Shown in pieces: positions 7,580-15,417 of a DNA stretch of 33,501 bases. The stretch covers positions 1 through 33,501 of the forward strand of contig DASYYE010000115.1 of the NCBI GenBank assembly GCA_035946955.1. The letters are read 5' to 3'. Under the pieces are notes generated by a model. The model was not told the DNA's origin, did not search any database, and worked only from the letters and a program-made list of their open reading frames with translations. The stretch comes from DASYYE01 sp035946955 (GTDB taxonomy: Bacteria; Actinomycetota; Actinomycetes; Streptosporangiales; Streptosporangiaceae). The position numbers and the translations under genes were made by a program. Within the stretch, counting starts at the first letter, position 1, and the number at the start of each line of letters is the position of its first letter.

Positions 7580-8439
7580 TGGCGCGCGCTGCGGTGCGTA
7601 GCATCTCGCCACGCCACGCCGCAGTGCCCAGCATCTCGCCACGCCACGCCACGAGGCGTGCCCGTACCCGGCTCATCTCGGCACAGGTCTTCCTCGCCAT
7701 CCTGCGCCGTGACGTGTATGTGACCGGCCGTGAGCTGCCGGTCTTCCTTGCTCAGGTCGGCCTTCAGCCGCTTTTCCTGCTGTTCGTATTCGGGAAGCTG
7801 CTGACCCAGCTCGGCTTCGCCCGGCCCGGCTACGCCACCTTGCTCTTCCCGGGCACCATCGCCATCACCGCCGTCCTGACCGGCATCCAAGGCATCGCCC
7901 TGCCGCTGGCGCAGGAGTTCTCCTACACCCGCGAGGTGGAGGACCGCCTGCAAGCCCCGCTGCCGACGCAGCTCGTCGCGATCGAGAAGCTGCTGTTCGC
8001 AACGCTGCGTGCGCTCCTCGCTTCCGGGATCATGTTCCTGCTTGGCTTCCTGCTGCTGCACATTGCCCCGCCACCTGGGAAGGTGCCGCTGATCGCCGCC
8101 GTGGTGCTGCTCGCGGCACTCACCGGATCCGCGGGCGGCCTGGTATTCGGCACGCTGGTCCCGCCCAACCGGATAGGCCTCGGGTTCGGCCTCGTGCTCA
8201 CCCCGCTGATCTTCACTGGGTGCGGCCAGTACCCCTGGGCATCCCTGGTCCGTCTGCCCTGGTTCCAGGCAGCCACGTTGCTGAACCCCCTTACCTACGC
8301 CAGCGAGGGGATGCGCGGCCTGCTGGACCCCCCGGTACCGCATATGGCCACCTGGGTCTGCCTGCTCGCGCTGACCGGAGCCTCTGCCGGGCTCGGTAGC
8401 CTCGGCGTCTGGGGCTTCCTGCGCCGCGCCCTGGGCTGA
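7576..8439 (+). CDS. ABC-2 type permease, DrrB-like (287 aa)
   Basis: Membrane partner of the preceding ATPase, sharing a 4-bp overlap with it. After a cytoplasmic N-terminus there are about six hydrophobic segments (for example PLFLLFVFGKLL, ALLASGIMFLLGFLLL, LIAAVVLLAALTGSAGGLVFGTLV) and the family-typical NPLTYASEGMRGLL near the end. The N-terminus holds an internal duplication (SISPRHA twice) caused by a 30-bp-period DNA repeat, so it is probably not critical. It is the last gene of the plus-strand operon and converges on the sulfotransferase gene. Confidence 0.92.
   Translation: MMARAAVRSISPRHAAVPSISPRHATRRARTRLISAQVFLAILRRDVYVTGRELPVFLAQVGLQPLFLLFVFGKLLTQLGFARPGYATLLFPGTIAITAVLTGIQGIALPLAQEFSYTREVEDRLQAPLPTQLVAIEKLLFATLRALLASGIMFLLGFLLLHIAPPPGKVPLIAAVVLLAALTGSAGGLVFGTLVPPNRIGLGFGLVLTPLIFTGCGQYPWASLVRLPWFQAATLLNPLTYASEGMRGLLDPPVPHMATWVCLLALTGASAGLGSLGVWGFLRRALG
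7600..7650 (+). repeat. Short direct repeat inside the permease gene
   Basis: A 21-bp sequence beginning AGCATCTCGCCACGCC occurs at 7600-7620 and again at 7630-7650. The 30-bp period is a multiple of three, so it adds ten in-frame residues to the cytoplasmic N-terminus of the permease. Confidence 0.85.
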
Positions 8440-8453
8440 CTGACTGCCTTTAT

Positions 8454-8468
8454 GGCGCTGCCAGCGCC
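8454..8468. terminator. Small hairpin between convergent genes
   Basis: GGCGCT (8454-8459) and AGCGCC (8463-8468) form a 6-bp stem with a 3-base loop, 15 bp after the permease stop and about 40 bp from the end of the convergent sulfotransferase gene. It may act as a bidirectional terminator; there is no T-run. Confidence 0.4.
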
Positions 8469-8506
8469 TGGTAAGGCCAGCGTGTCATCACACCGTCGCG
8501 ACGTCG

Positions 8507-9316
8507 TCACGACAGTCTCGGTGGCGTCACGGTGGTGGGCCACAGTTCGGGATCGAGGTCGGGCAGTAGTGCGAACAGTCCCGGCAGGTCCGCGCACAGG
8601 GCTGTTGCCAGCGCCTCGTACGTCGCTGGGTCGAGTTCGGGCGGGGCCGGGCGGGTCTGGCTGACCCGGGCAGGGATCATCGACTCGCCGCGCCAGTCCG
8701 CCGGATCGACGCCGATGAACTCAAGCGTCCGGTGGATCTGGCCGATCGGGTCGGCCAGGCAGCGCTCGTATTGCAGGACCAGCACCTGCTCGCTCGGATA
8801 ATAGGCGAGCAGTGTCTGGATCTGGACTGCGTACAGGCTCCGTTCATACTGCTGGTGCAGTAGCGCCTGCGTCACCTGATAGCCGTGAGACTGGTGGTGT
8901 GAGAGCCCGGAGAGGAAACGCGTGACAGGGTCGCGCAGTTGCACGAGGATTTTCGCGCGGGGTGCGGCCCTCCGCAGCATCGGCGGTGTCCAGTAGTCGT
9001 ACATGTAGCGAGGAGTCCATTCTCCGCACATCATGCTCGGCGGCCGCGGGAAGTAACGATGGTAAGAGACGGGGTCGATCGGGACTACCCGCTGGTAATG
9101 ATCGAAAAAGTGGACTTCCTTGTAGCGCTGTTCCGGTTCCGCGACGGTGGGATGGGCCGCGAGCAGGCTGTACCACCAGGTGGTGCCGGAGCGCATCGTG
9201 CCAACGCCGACGAAGTCAGGCGGTCCGATCTCCTCGTTCCCGCGAGCCGCGGGTGGAGGGATCGGCACCACGATACCCGGGGAAGTCCCAGCTTGGACGG
9301 CATAATCAATGCTCAT
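8507..9316 (-). CDS. PAPS-dependent sulfotransferase (269 aa)
   Basis: Sulfotransferase-family protein expected to move sulfate from PAPS to a hydroxyl or amine. The start ATG at 9316 follows GAGGTGAT; upstream in-frame ATGs exist but lack such a site. The 5'-phosphosulfate loop reads GVGTMRSGTTWWYSL, the 3'-phosphate motif is in VQLRDPVTRFLSGLSHH, and the length is typical of bacterial single-domain members. It lies next to the cluster, but unlike the second sulfotransferase at 31181 it has no copy of the six-fold promoter element. Its part in making the peptide is therefore uncertain. It converges with the permease gene. Confidence 0.88.
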   Translation of the reverse strand: MSIDYAVQAGTSPGIVVPIPPPAARGNEEIGPPDFVGVGTMRSGTTWWYSLLAAHPTVAEPEQRYKEVHFFDHYQRVVPIDPVSYHRYFPRPPSMMCGEWTPRYMYDYWTPPMLRRAAPRAKILVQLRDPVTRFLSGLSHHQSHGYQVTQALLHQQYERSLYAVQIQTLLAYYPSEQVLVLQYERCLADPIGQIHRTLEFIGVDPADWRGESMIPARVSQTRPAPPELDPATYEALATALCADLPGLFALLPDLDPELWPTTVTPPRLS

Positions 9317-9475
9317 GATCACCTCACGATTAATTTCACGCATTCCGTAGCATGGCCAATGACCTTGCCACACCCAGAAGGAAATAGGTGGTCAATGAAA
9401 GTGCGGCCAGCGCCGAGCGGAACACCTTAGTATCCAGAGGGGGCGCACACGCCTCTGAGTGGTTCGGGAATGTTG

Positions 9476-9787
9476 TCATCCACTGGCGGGATCCGAGCTG
9501 CGGACAGGGCAGCCCCGCGGGCTGCCTTGTCCTGTGTCATCGTGTGTCATCACTGGCCGGGAGGTGACGTCGCCTGGCCGCGCCGCAGGCATGTCGGCTG
9601 TGACCCACTGGGCGATTTCCGCTTCGGTCCGCGCGATGACCTCACTGGCACTTCGCCATGACGCCGCGCACCTGTGTGCCCAGCCCCACAGGGCACGGCA
9701 TACGAAACCAGCGCTGATCACAGCGAACAGGACTGGGAACAGCCATGAGCCGATGTCGTCGGACACGGCACGCGCCACCAGGCTCAC
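9476..9787 (-). CDS. Small hypothetical protein with one membrane segment (103 aa)
   Basis: I do not recognise it. The GTG start at 9787 lies behind a good GAGGAGG site. The N-terminal half contains a hydrophobic stretch (WLFPVLFAVISAGFVCRALW) followed by a polar, helical-looking region (SASEVIARTEAEIAQWV) and a low-complexity tail. Its GTG overlaps the stop of the preceding 46-codon frame, suggesting a small coupled series on the minus strand. It may be mobile-element cargo. Confidence 0.45.
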   Translation of the reverse strand: MSLVARAVSDDIGSWLFPVLFAVISAGFVCRALWGWAHRCAASWRSASEVIARTEAEIAQWVTADMPAARPGDVTSRPVMTHDDTGQGSPRGCPVRSSDPASG

Positions 9788-9924
9788 AGCGTCCTCCTCA
9801 CACCGAGGCCGCCCGCCAGGACGTGGATCAGCCCGCGGATCCGGCCCCCGGTCGTGGGGCCCGACGGGGATGAACCTCCGGACTCCAGGCGTCTCACACC
9901 TGGGCTGCTCTCGTATGGCCTCAT
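9784..9924 (-). CDS. Very small hypothetical ORF (46 aa)
   Basis: ATG at 9924 follows GGAGAT, and the stop overlaps the GTG of the next gene by four bases. It overlaps the upstream 44-codon ORF in the same ATGA fashion. The product (ends LGVRRTL) has no motif I know. Support is only the chain of overlaps and ribosome binding sites. Confidence 0.3.
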   Translation of the reverse strand: MRPYESSPGVRRLESGGSSPSGPTTGGRIRGLIHVLAGGLGVRRTL

Positions 9925-10055
9925 AGGGTCATCTCCACCAGGTAGGTGTCTTCGCCACAAGCGCATGGGCTCCGCTGGGCCGTCCCAGCAGATGCGTGAC
10001 TCCAGCGGGCAGCAGCCGTGCCGCGTTCGGCCCAGCGCCAGTGGCTGCTGACCAT
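9921..10055 (-). CDS. Very small hypothetical ORF (44 aa)
   Basis: ATG at 10055; the product begins MVSSHWRWAERG and ends with CACGEDTYLVEMTL. The CACGEDTYLV piece resembles small ORFs of actinomycete mobile elements as I remember them, but no function can be assigned. The stop overlaps the next start (ATGA). Confidence 0.3.
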   Translation of the reverse strand: MVSSHWRWAERGTAAARWSHASAGTAQRSPCACGEDTYLVEMTL

Positions 10056-10082
10056 GCCGGATGGTGTTCGTACGACGTCGGC

Positions 10083-10421
10083 TTAGGAACGGGTGCCACC
10101 AGGAGCGCGGCCTGTGTACGGGTCGGCCGCCGACCAGGTGGTCCGGTCCGGTCCCGGGGCCAGCGGAGTGGGGCCCGAGCCGCGAGGCCGACACGGCCCG
10201 GGCCCCTCCCGCGGTATCCCGTGCACCCCGCAGCGAGCGCCGGGACCGCTCCCCACCACACGGCGCCTCACGGGTGGCGGCGCTGGCGGGGGGCTTGCGT
10301 CCGTAGGGCTGTCGAAGCGGTGCAGTAGCCAGGCGGTAGGCACGACATACCCGACACCACAGACCCACAAGCCGGCGTAGAAGACTGCCGGATGGGCGGC
10401 CAGCCACACAATGAGCGTCAT
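10083..10421 (-). CDS. Hypothetical protein with hydrophobic N-terminus (112 aa)
   Basis: ATG at 10421 opens a frame whose first 36 residues are strongly hydrophobic (VFYAGLWVCGVGYVVPTAWL), followed by a Pro/Arg/Gly-rich tail that may be non-coding read-through. The ribosome binding site is weak. It heads the group of four doubtful small minus-strand ORFs that lies between the IclR and sulfotransferase genes. Confidence 0.35.
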   Translation of the reverse strand: MTLIVWLAAHPAVFYAGLWVCGVGYVVPTAWLLHRFDSPTDASPPPAPPPVRRRVVGSGPGARCGVHGIPREGPGPCRPRGSGPTPLAPGPDRTTWSAADPYTGRAPGGTRS

Positions 10422-10433
10422 GACAACAGCCCC

Positions 10434-11333
10434 CTAGCAGGCCGCGCTGGTGAGTTGCTTGGCCGCAGTCCCTGCGGACGAAGTGGCCAGCCCGCCGACG
10501 GCGAGCATTGGGTCCGTCTCATCGGCGAGTCCGACCGAGCCGTCAGCGAGATGGAATATGGCGTGCCTGGCTGCCCGCGAGCGGGCAGCCAGCCGGGCCA
10601 AATCCTGTGAGAGCATCGCGGCCGCATGCCTGAGCTGCGGACGGAGATCCTCGATGGGCGGCCGGACCAGCCGCCCGCTGATGCCGATCGCTGCCAGCGC
10701 CTGGCTTCCGCCCGGATCCACCGGGGCGGCTAGCGAGATGATTCCCGCAGTCAGGTCCGCCCGGCTGATCGCGTACCTGTGGTCGGCGATCTTGCGTAGC
10801 TCCTGCGCGAGGGGCGGCTCCTGCCCCAGACCGCCGCGCAGAGCGCCAGGCCCGCAGGCAAGCAGCGTCTGGCCGAGGGCCGTGTGGGTCGCGGACAGCC
10901 GGGAACCCGGCTTGACCAGGAGCCTGGCCGACTCCCGCCCGCAGATCTTTTCGAGCACCACCACCTCTGCCCCGAACCGGACGGCGAGCAGCGTGTTCTC
11001 ACCGGTGACCGCGAACAGCTCAGCCATGTAGGGCAGGGCCGCCTGGCGGAGGGTGGCCAGTCCCAGACTGTGCTGGCCGAGCATGAACAGGTGCCGTCCA
11101 GGCCGGTAGCCCTTGGCTCCCTGGTCGAGGAACCCGCTGCGGGTCAACTCGCCGATCAGGCGATGGACGGTGGGCTTGGGCAGCCCCGTCCGCCTGGACA
11201 GCTCCGACAGCGGCAGTTCCTCCCAGGTCGCGGAGAACGCCGAGATCAGCGCGAGGCCGCGGGCAAGCATGGAACAGGTCTTGGTGACACGGAGCAGGGG
11301 GCGGGTGTCATCCCCCTTCTGGCGAAATGGCAT
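10434..11333 (-). CDS. IclR-family transcriptional regulator (299 aa)
   Basis: DNA-binding regulator with an N-terminal winged helix-turn-helix and a C-terminal effector domain. ATG at 11333 is chosen because GGAGGT precedes it; the frame extends upstream but that part is low-complexity. The HTH lies in LPLSELSRRTGLPKPTVHRL at about residues 44-63. The effector domain has the usual landmarks (LLAVRFGAEVVVLEKI, LSATHTALGQTLLA, AISRADLTAGIISLAAPV). Full family length. It reads away from the modification operon, and the region upstream of it holds palindromes that could be its operators. Whether it controls the cluster is unknown. Confidence 0.92.
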   Translation of the reverse strand: MPFRQKGDDTRPLLRVTKTCSMLARGLALISAFSATWEELPLSELSRRTGLPKPTVHRLIGELTRSGFLDQGAKGYRPGRHLFMLGQHSLGLATLRQAALPYMAELFAVTGENTLLAVRFGAEVVVLEKICGRESARLLVKPGSRLSATHTALGQTLLACGPGALRGGLGQEPPLAQELRKIADHRYAISRADLTAGIISLAAPVDPGGSQALAAIGISGRLVRPPIEDLRPQLRHAAAMLSQDLARLAARSRAARHAIFHLADGSVGLADETDPMLAVGGLATSSAGTAAKQLTSAAC

Positions 11334-11580
11334 GAAGCCGCTACCTCCAGTCAGGCCGGCGTTAGCTCCCGTGACCAAGGGCTGCGGCTTCAGTGCTCCC
11401 GGTCCAACGCCGACGGTTCGTCCTCCTGCCGCTTCCGTGGGTGACTGGCGTGTGGTCGGCCTGGCGCGCGGTCGGCCTGGCACGGCCGGCCCGGCGCGGA
11501 AGCCGCCGCCTCGGAGGGCTCTGACACGGTGCGCTTTCGCGGGAGGAATCACCTCAATCTTCGCCGAAGCGGCAGGGGCA

Positions 11581-11653
11581 TGACGTCACGGAAAACCGCG
11601 ACCCAGACCGAGAAAATAGACGCTGACGCTGCGTCATTGGTGAGGTGCCTCAC
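11581..11653. promoter_or_regulatory. Palindromes upstream of the IclR gene
   Basis: TGACGTCA (11581-11588) and the inverted repeat GTGAGG-TG-CCTCAC (11640-11653) lie about 250-320 bp upstream of the IclR start in a locally AT-richer stretch (to about 11705). They could be regulator sites. No element of the six-fold type is present here. Confidence 0.35.
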
Positions 11654-11780
11654 AAGCTACACATAGAGAATATTCCGGGTGATTAAGGTCATACCATCCT
11701 AAATTCCCCCACCTCAGCCGGGCGCGCAGCAGCGGGACAGTGGGCGGTGATGCCCGCTGGGCTGGACGGTGCGGTATGTG

Positions 11781-11863
11781 TCACGCGGCCATGGTGAAGG
11801 TGATGGCGTATCCGAGGGCTTCGAGCTGGCGGGCCTGGTCGTGGGTCTCGTGGCCGCCGGCAG
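11781..11863 (-). pseudogene. Transposase C-terminal tail, second copy
   Basis: A minus-strand frame reads HETHDQARQLEALGY and ends AITFTMAA before TGA (11781-11783). Over 16 residues it matches the tail at 1-53 (RQLQALGYTVTLTPAA). No start or upstream transposase body remains, so it is a scrap of a related IS. It lies just downstream of the LanB C-part gene and points the opposite way to the copy at the left edge. Confidence 0.5.
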
Positions 11864-11882
11864 AGACAAGAGGAAGATGAAC

Positions 11883-12812
11883 TTATCCCGGAGACCGCGG
11901 CGTGCAGCCGGGCGAGCGGCCCGCCAGCTCCGCATGCCAGAGCAGTCTCGCGATCGCCGCCTCGGCCGGGCGGAACACGCCCAGCCGGTTGTTCATCAGG
12001 TGAATGTGATGGAACAGCAGGAAACTGTCCGACCGGGGGACGCGGCGGCGCTCCGGTGACCGCAACTCCCGCCAGGCGGCTGTCGCGTAACGAGCGAGCA
12101 GCCGCCCGGCCAGCGGGTCGGCGAGCAGGTCCGCAGCAGCCCCGGCCAGCTGGGCGGCCCGGTCGCGGCCGTCCCCGCCAATGGCTGCCATCAGCGCGCC
12201 GGGCTCCCACCGCCGGGACGGCCCGCCGGACCAGTACCAGGCGTACTGGTGCAGGAAACCGATCCGCTCTTCCCGCGGCAGTCCGGCCAGCATCAGCATC
12301 ATGTGCGCCGCAGTGCAGGCGACCTTTCGATCACAGGCTCCCGCGTCAAGGAGGGCGAGCGCCGCGTCGCTGCTGGCCTGGAACAGCCGTTCGGCGAGTT
12401 CGATGCCCGGCCCGGGGCCGTACTTGACGGTTTCCGGAGCGTAGAGGGCCTTGTGGAACTCCCGGCAGGTCACCTCGCCACCACCCCCGTGCACCGCCGC
12501 CTGCGCCGCTGACAGCCGGTCATCGAGGTAACGCTGGATCCGGCCGGTCTCCGCCAGCGTCGCGCGCAGCCGCAGCCGCACGTGCAGGCCGGCCTGATCG
12601 AGGAAACGTAGGAAGAACCAGCGCAGAGCCGGGACTTCGGCACGGAACCTGGCGATCGCGGGATTCACCAGACCCAGCAGCAGCCGGTTGGTCTCCAGAT
12701 CGTCTGCCACGGAGATCCGGTAGTACAGCCAGTCCCAGGGCGGCTGCGCCAGCGATGCAACCCGCGCCCGGCGGGCCGGATCCTCCGCTCGCTGCATGAC
12801 CGCATCAGCCAT
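11883..12812 (-). CDS. Split LanB dehydratase, elimination domain / thiopeptide-type protein (309 aa)
   Basis: Stand-alone equivalent of the LanB C-terminal domain (thiopeptide-type bacteriocin biosynthesis family). It is expected to remove glutamate from glutamylated Ser/Thr to give dehydroalanine/dehydrobutyrine. ATG at 12812 overlaps the end of the N-part gene by 8 bp; the frame continues upstream only as shadow sequence. Family features are WDWLYYRISV near the N-terminus, ALRWFFLRFLDQAGLHVRLRL, YAPETVKYGPG, and DSFLLFHHIHLMNNRLGV near the C-terminus. The same fold also gives the [4+2] cyclase of thiopeptides, but with only one copy here beside a glutamylation partner, elimination is the likelier job. 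Last gene of the minus-strand operon. Confidence 0.88.
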   Translation of the reverse strand: MADAVMQRAEDPARRARVASLAQPPWDWLYYRISVADDLETNRLLLGLVNPAIARFRAEVPALRWFFLRFLDQAGLHVRLRLRATLAETGRIQRYLDDRLSAAQAAVHGGGGEVTCREFHKALYAPETVKYGPGPGIELAERLFQASSDAALALLDAGACDRKVACTAAHMMLMLAGLPREERIGFLHQYAWYWSGGPSRRWEPGALMAAIGGDGRDRAAQLAGAAADLLADPLAGRLLARYATAAWRELRSPERRRVPRSDSFLLFHHIHLMNNRLGVFRPAEAAIARLLWHAELAGRSPGCTPRSPG

Positions 12813-15381
12813 GCCGCACCATGGCGATGAACTCCGCGGCGACAGGGGCGCCGTGCTCGTCCCTGGCCCAGTGAGCATCACGCGCGGGCAGCACCTCCAC
12901 CAGGTCGATGGCTGCCGCGTCGGGCCGGATCTGGCGTAGCGCCGCCCAGACAGCATGAGGATGGCCGAACCCGAGCCACTGTGGTTTCTCTTTCCGCATA
13001 CCGGCCGGGCCTGGCACGAACTGGCTGACGAACACCTCTTCAGGCAGGCCATGTTCGCGTCGCCATCGCTCGAGCACAGCGAGGAACCGTGCTGATGTGT
13101 TCCCCGGCCCAGGCCGTGGGATATCCTCCGGGCCGACGCTCCAGCGTGCCCGCGCCCACACGATCCTGCCTTGCTGAACCCGTGGGCGGAACCCCGCGTT
13201 CGCCCGCTCATCCGAGCCGCCGGGGACGCGGCGGTCCCGGTCCAGCCGCCCCAAGGTCACCCAGGGGTCGGACAGCAGGCACAGCAGCCGTACCGGGCCG
13301 TCCAGCAGATGGCGCGGGATGGTGCCCTGATAGCTGAACGCCACCGGGCATCCGTCACGGTCGTAGGCCTGCAGTGTCCCTGTCGAGGGATCGTGCGTCA
13401 GCACCATGTCGCTGGTGTCCGCAGGGAGCGGCCCGGCGTTTGGCAGGTCGCCGGGACAGCGCAGCCAGGGCAGCGTCCGCAGCGGCGGCCGCTGCACGTC
13501 GGCCCAGTCTGGATAGGCCGAGACCTGGTAGACACGACAGTCCCGGTGCAGCTCGCGGACCCAGCCGGCGACGGCGGCGTCGAGCCGGTCGCGCAGCGCC
13601 GGAATGCAGGCCCAGCGTGCGGCCAGCCCGGTGGTGCCCGGGTGCAGGAGGTTGACTACCAGTTCGTGCCCTGTGGCTGGGACCTGCGCGCCAGCGGGCA
13701 CGGCTAGCTGGAAGAAGAGGGTGTGGTTGGCGTCGCAGACGGTGTGGTGCCCGCGCAGCCGGTCAGGATCGGCCGGGGGCCGCTCTCCCGGCGGGCCCTC
13801 TCCGGGCTCGGCGCCTCGCGGGCGACCGCCGGGCAGCGCGGCATCCCACCGTCGCTCCGCGCCGCCAGCGGTGATGAACGCGTAGAGGAAGCCTATCAGG
13901 TCACGGCACGTGCCGCCGACGCCGTAGCGGTGGACGAAGCAGCTCACCAGTCGGCCGTACAGCGGATCGGGCACGGTCAGCGGCGCGAGCCAGCGAGCGG
14001 CCTCGACCAGGTCGTCCCTGACGACCTCCGGCAGGTTCGGCACCGCACCCTCAAGTGCCCCGACAGTCTCATGAAACAACGGCAGGGCCTTCACCCAGGG
14101 CGGCGCCGGCTGCCCGAGGCTGCGGAAGGCCTCGATGGCGGCTGCCCGGGCCGTGCTGATGGCGGCGACCCGGTCCGCGGCAACCGGACTGGCCACGATC
14201 GTCTGCTCGCAGCGGGCGAGCCGGCCGAGCGCATCCGCGAACGGATGCAGGGCCGGGGTGCCACGTGCCCGCACCCAGGCGGCCAGCGGTCCGAGCACCT
14301 GGCCGGCCGAGACCGGCCAAGGGGTAACCGGCTGCAGGAGGCCCATGTCGACCAGACGTCCCGCCAACTCGGGGCCGAGCCCGCTCAGTCCACCTCCGGG
14401 GCCGTGGAGTTCGTCCAGCCGGCACGGCTGCGTGGGCAGCCGCCCGGCAAGCCACTCATACAGCCCGCAATCAGTGACCTCATCGACGCGGAAGGCGAAG
14501 TCGTCAGCGATGACATAGGTGGGCAGGGCAGCCACCCACCGGCCGTCCGCCTTGAGCAGGCCGCCGTTGGTTGCCACATCGAGCAGCCCGGCCGCCCCTG
14601 GTGTGCGCGCGCACGCCAGCAGCAGGGCAACCGGCAGCGCACGCGCCGTGCTGATATCGCGGGTCGCCTGGGCGGCCGGGTCCGGCTGCGGCGTCACAAG
14701 GGGGTGATTGGGTTCCCCGCGGCCGAACCAGGTCAGGCCGACGGTAGTGAGGGTGCTGAGCGGGCTCGTTTTCAGTGCGATCCGGGTCAGGTAGGAGGTG
14801 GCGCTGCGGGCAAGCCTGGAGTCCAGGCCGCCCGGGGACCCTGCGAGCAGCCGGTCGGTGAACTCCGGGCTGGCCAGCGCGAGGCCTGCCGCCAGGCTGG
14901 GTTCCCTGAGCCTGGCTAGCATCGCCTCACCAGCCTGCCGGACCTCGCCCTGGATCACCTCGTCGGCGTCGTCCAGCAGTTCGTGGTGCCGCCGGATCGC
15001 TTGCGCCCATTGCCGTAGCCGTCCGGCTCCGGCGGCGGGGAGCAGGGGCAGGAGCGCTCTCACTGCCTTTTCCGTGCGCGCGGTCCACCTGAGGTTGTGC
15101 ACGTCCCGGCGAAGCGCGATGGCAGCGCGCCGGGCATCGCGATCCTCCTCCAGGCCGGGTACGGCGTGGTAGAGGTCCTCTCCGGCGGCGGGTGCCAGCG
15201 CCCCCGCCGCAGCTCTGCTGTCCTCGGCTTCGCGAACGGCCCCCATGGTCCGTGGGGCTGCCAGGTCGTCGACCGCGCGCACGGGGAGCCCGCCGATCCT
15301 GGCGACCACCATCGGCGCGACGGTTGCCGGAGCGCCGTGGGCCGGCGGTACCGTGCCGACGTCGGGTATCTGTCTCTCCAT
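12805..15381 (-). CDS. Split LanB dehydratase, tRNA-dependent glutamylation domain (858 aa)
   Basis: Lantibiotic dehydratase N-terminal family protein. In characterised relatives (for example NisB and thiopeptide TbtB) this domain transfers glutamate from glutamyl-tRNA to Ser/Thr of the precursor. ATG at 15381 follows GGAGGAGG. The marker segment TRIALKTSPLSTLTTVGLTW lies near residue 200. The C-terminal third shows SAYPDWADVQRPPLRTL, DMVLTHDPSTG, GFRPRVQQGRIVWARARW and HGLPEEVFVSQF, typical of the family. Length is normal for a LanB lacking its elimination domain, which is the next gene. It begins 36 bp after the SagB gene in the same operon. Confidence 0.93.
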   Translation of the reverse strand: MERQIPDVGTVPPAHGAPATVAPMVVARIGGLPVRAVDDLAAPRTMGAVREAEDSRAAAGALAPAAGEDLYHAVPGLEEDRDARRAAIALRRDVHNLRWTARTEKAVRALLPLLPAAGAGRLRQWAQAIRRHHELLDDADEVIQGEVRQAGEAMLARLREPSLAAGLALASPEFTDRLLAGSPGGLDSRLARSATSYLTRIALKTSPLSTLTTVGLTWFGRGEPNHPLVTPQPDPAAQATRDISTARALPVALLLACARTPGAAGLLDVATNGGLLKADGRWVAALPTYVIADDFAFRVDEVTDCGLYEWLAGRLPTQPCRLDELHGPGGGLSGLGPELAGRLVDMGLLQPVTPWPVSAGQVLGPLAAWVRARGTPALHPFADALGRLARCEQTIVASPVAADRVAAISTARAAAIEAFRSLGQPAPPWVKALPLFHETVGALEGAVPNLPEVVRDDLVEAARWLAPLTVPDPLYGRLVSCFVHRYGVGGTCRDLIGFLYAFITAGGAERRWDAALPGGRPRGAEPGEGPPGERPPADPDRLRGHHTVCDANHTLFFQLAVPAGAQVPATGHELVVNLLHPGTTGLAARWACIPALRDRLDAAVAGWVRELHRDCRVYQVSAYPDWADVQRPPLRTLPWLRCPGDLPNAGPLPADTSDMVLTHDPSTGTLQAYDRDGCPVAFSYQGTIPRHLLDGPVRLLCLLSDPWVTLGRLDRDRRVPGGSDERANAGFRPRVQQGRIVWARARWSVGPEDIPRPGPGNTSARFLAVLERWRREHGLPEEVFVSQFVPGPAGMRKEKPQWLGFGHPHAVWAALRQIRPDAAAIDLVEVLPARDAHWARDEHGAPVAAEFIAMVRHG

Positions 15382-15417
15382 TCCTCCTCCCCCGGCCGCA
15401 CTGGCCGCGGCGGGTCG

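Noticed and set aside
12813..13211. Upstream extension of the LanB C-part frame
   Set aside because: It is antisense-free shadow of the LanB N-part gene and has no family similarity; family similarity starts after ATG 12812.
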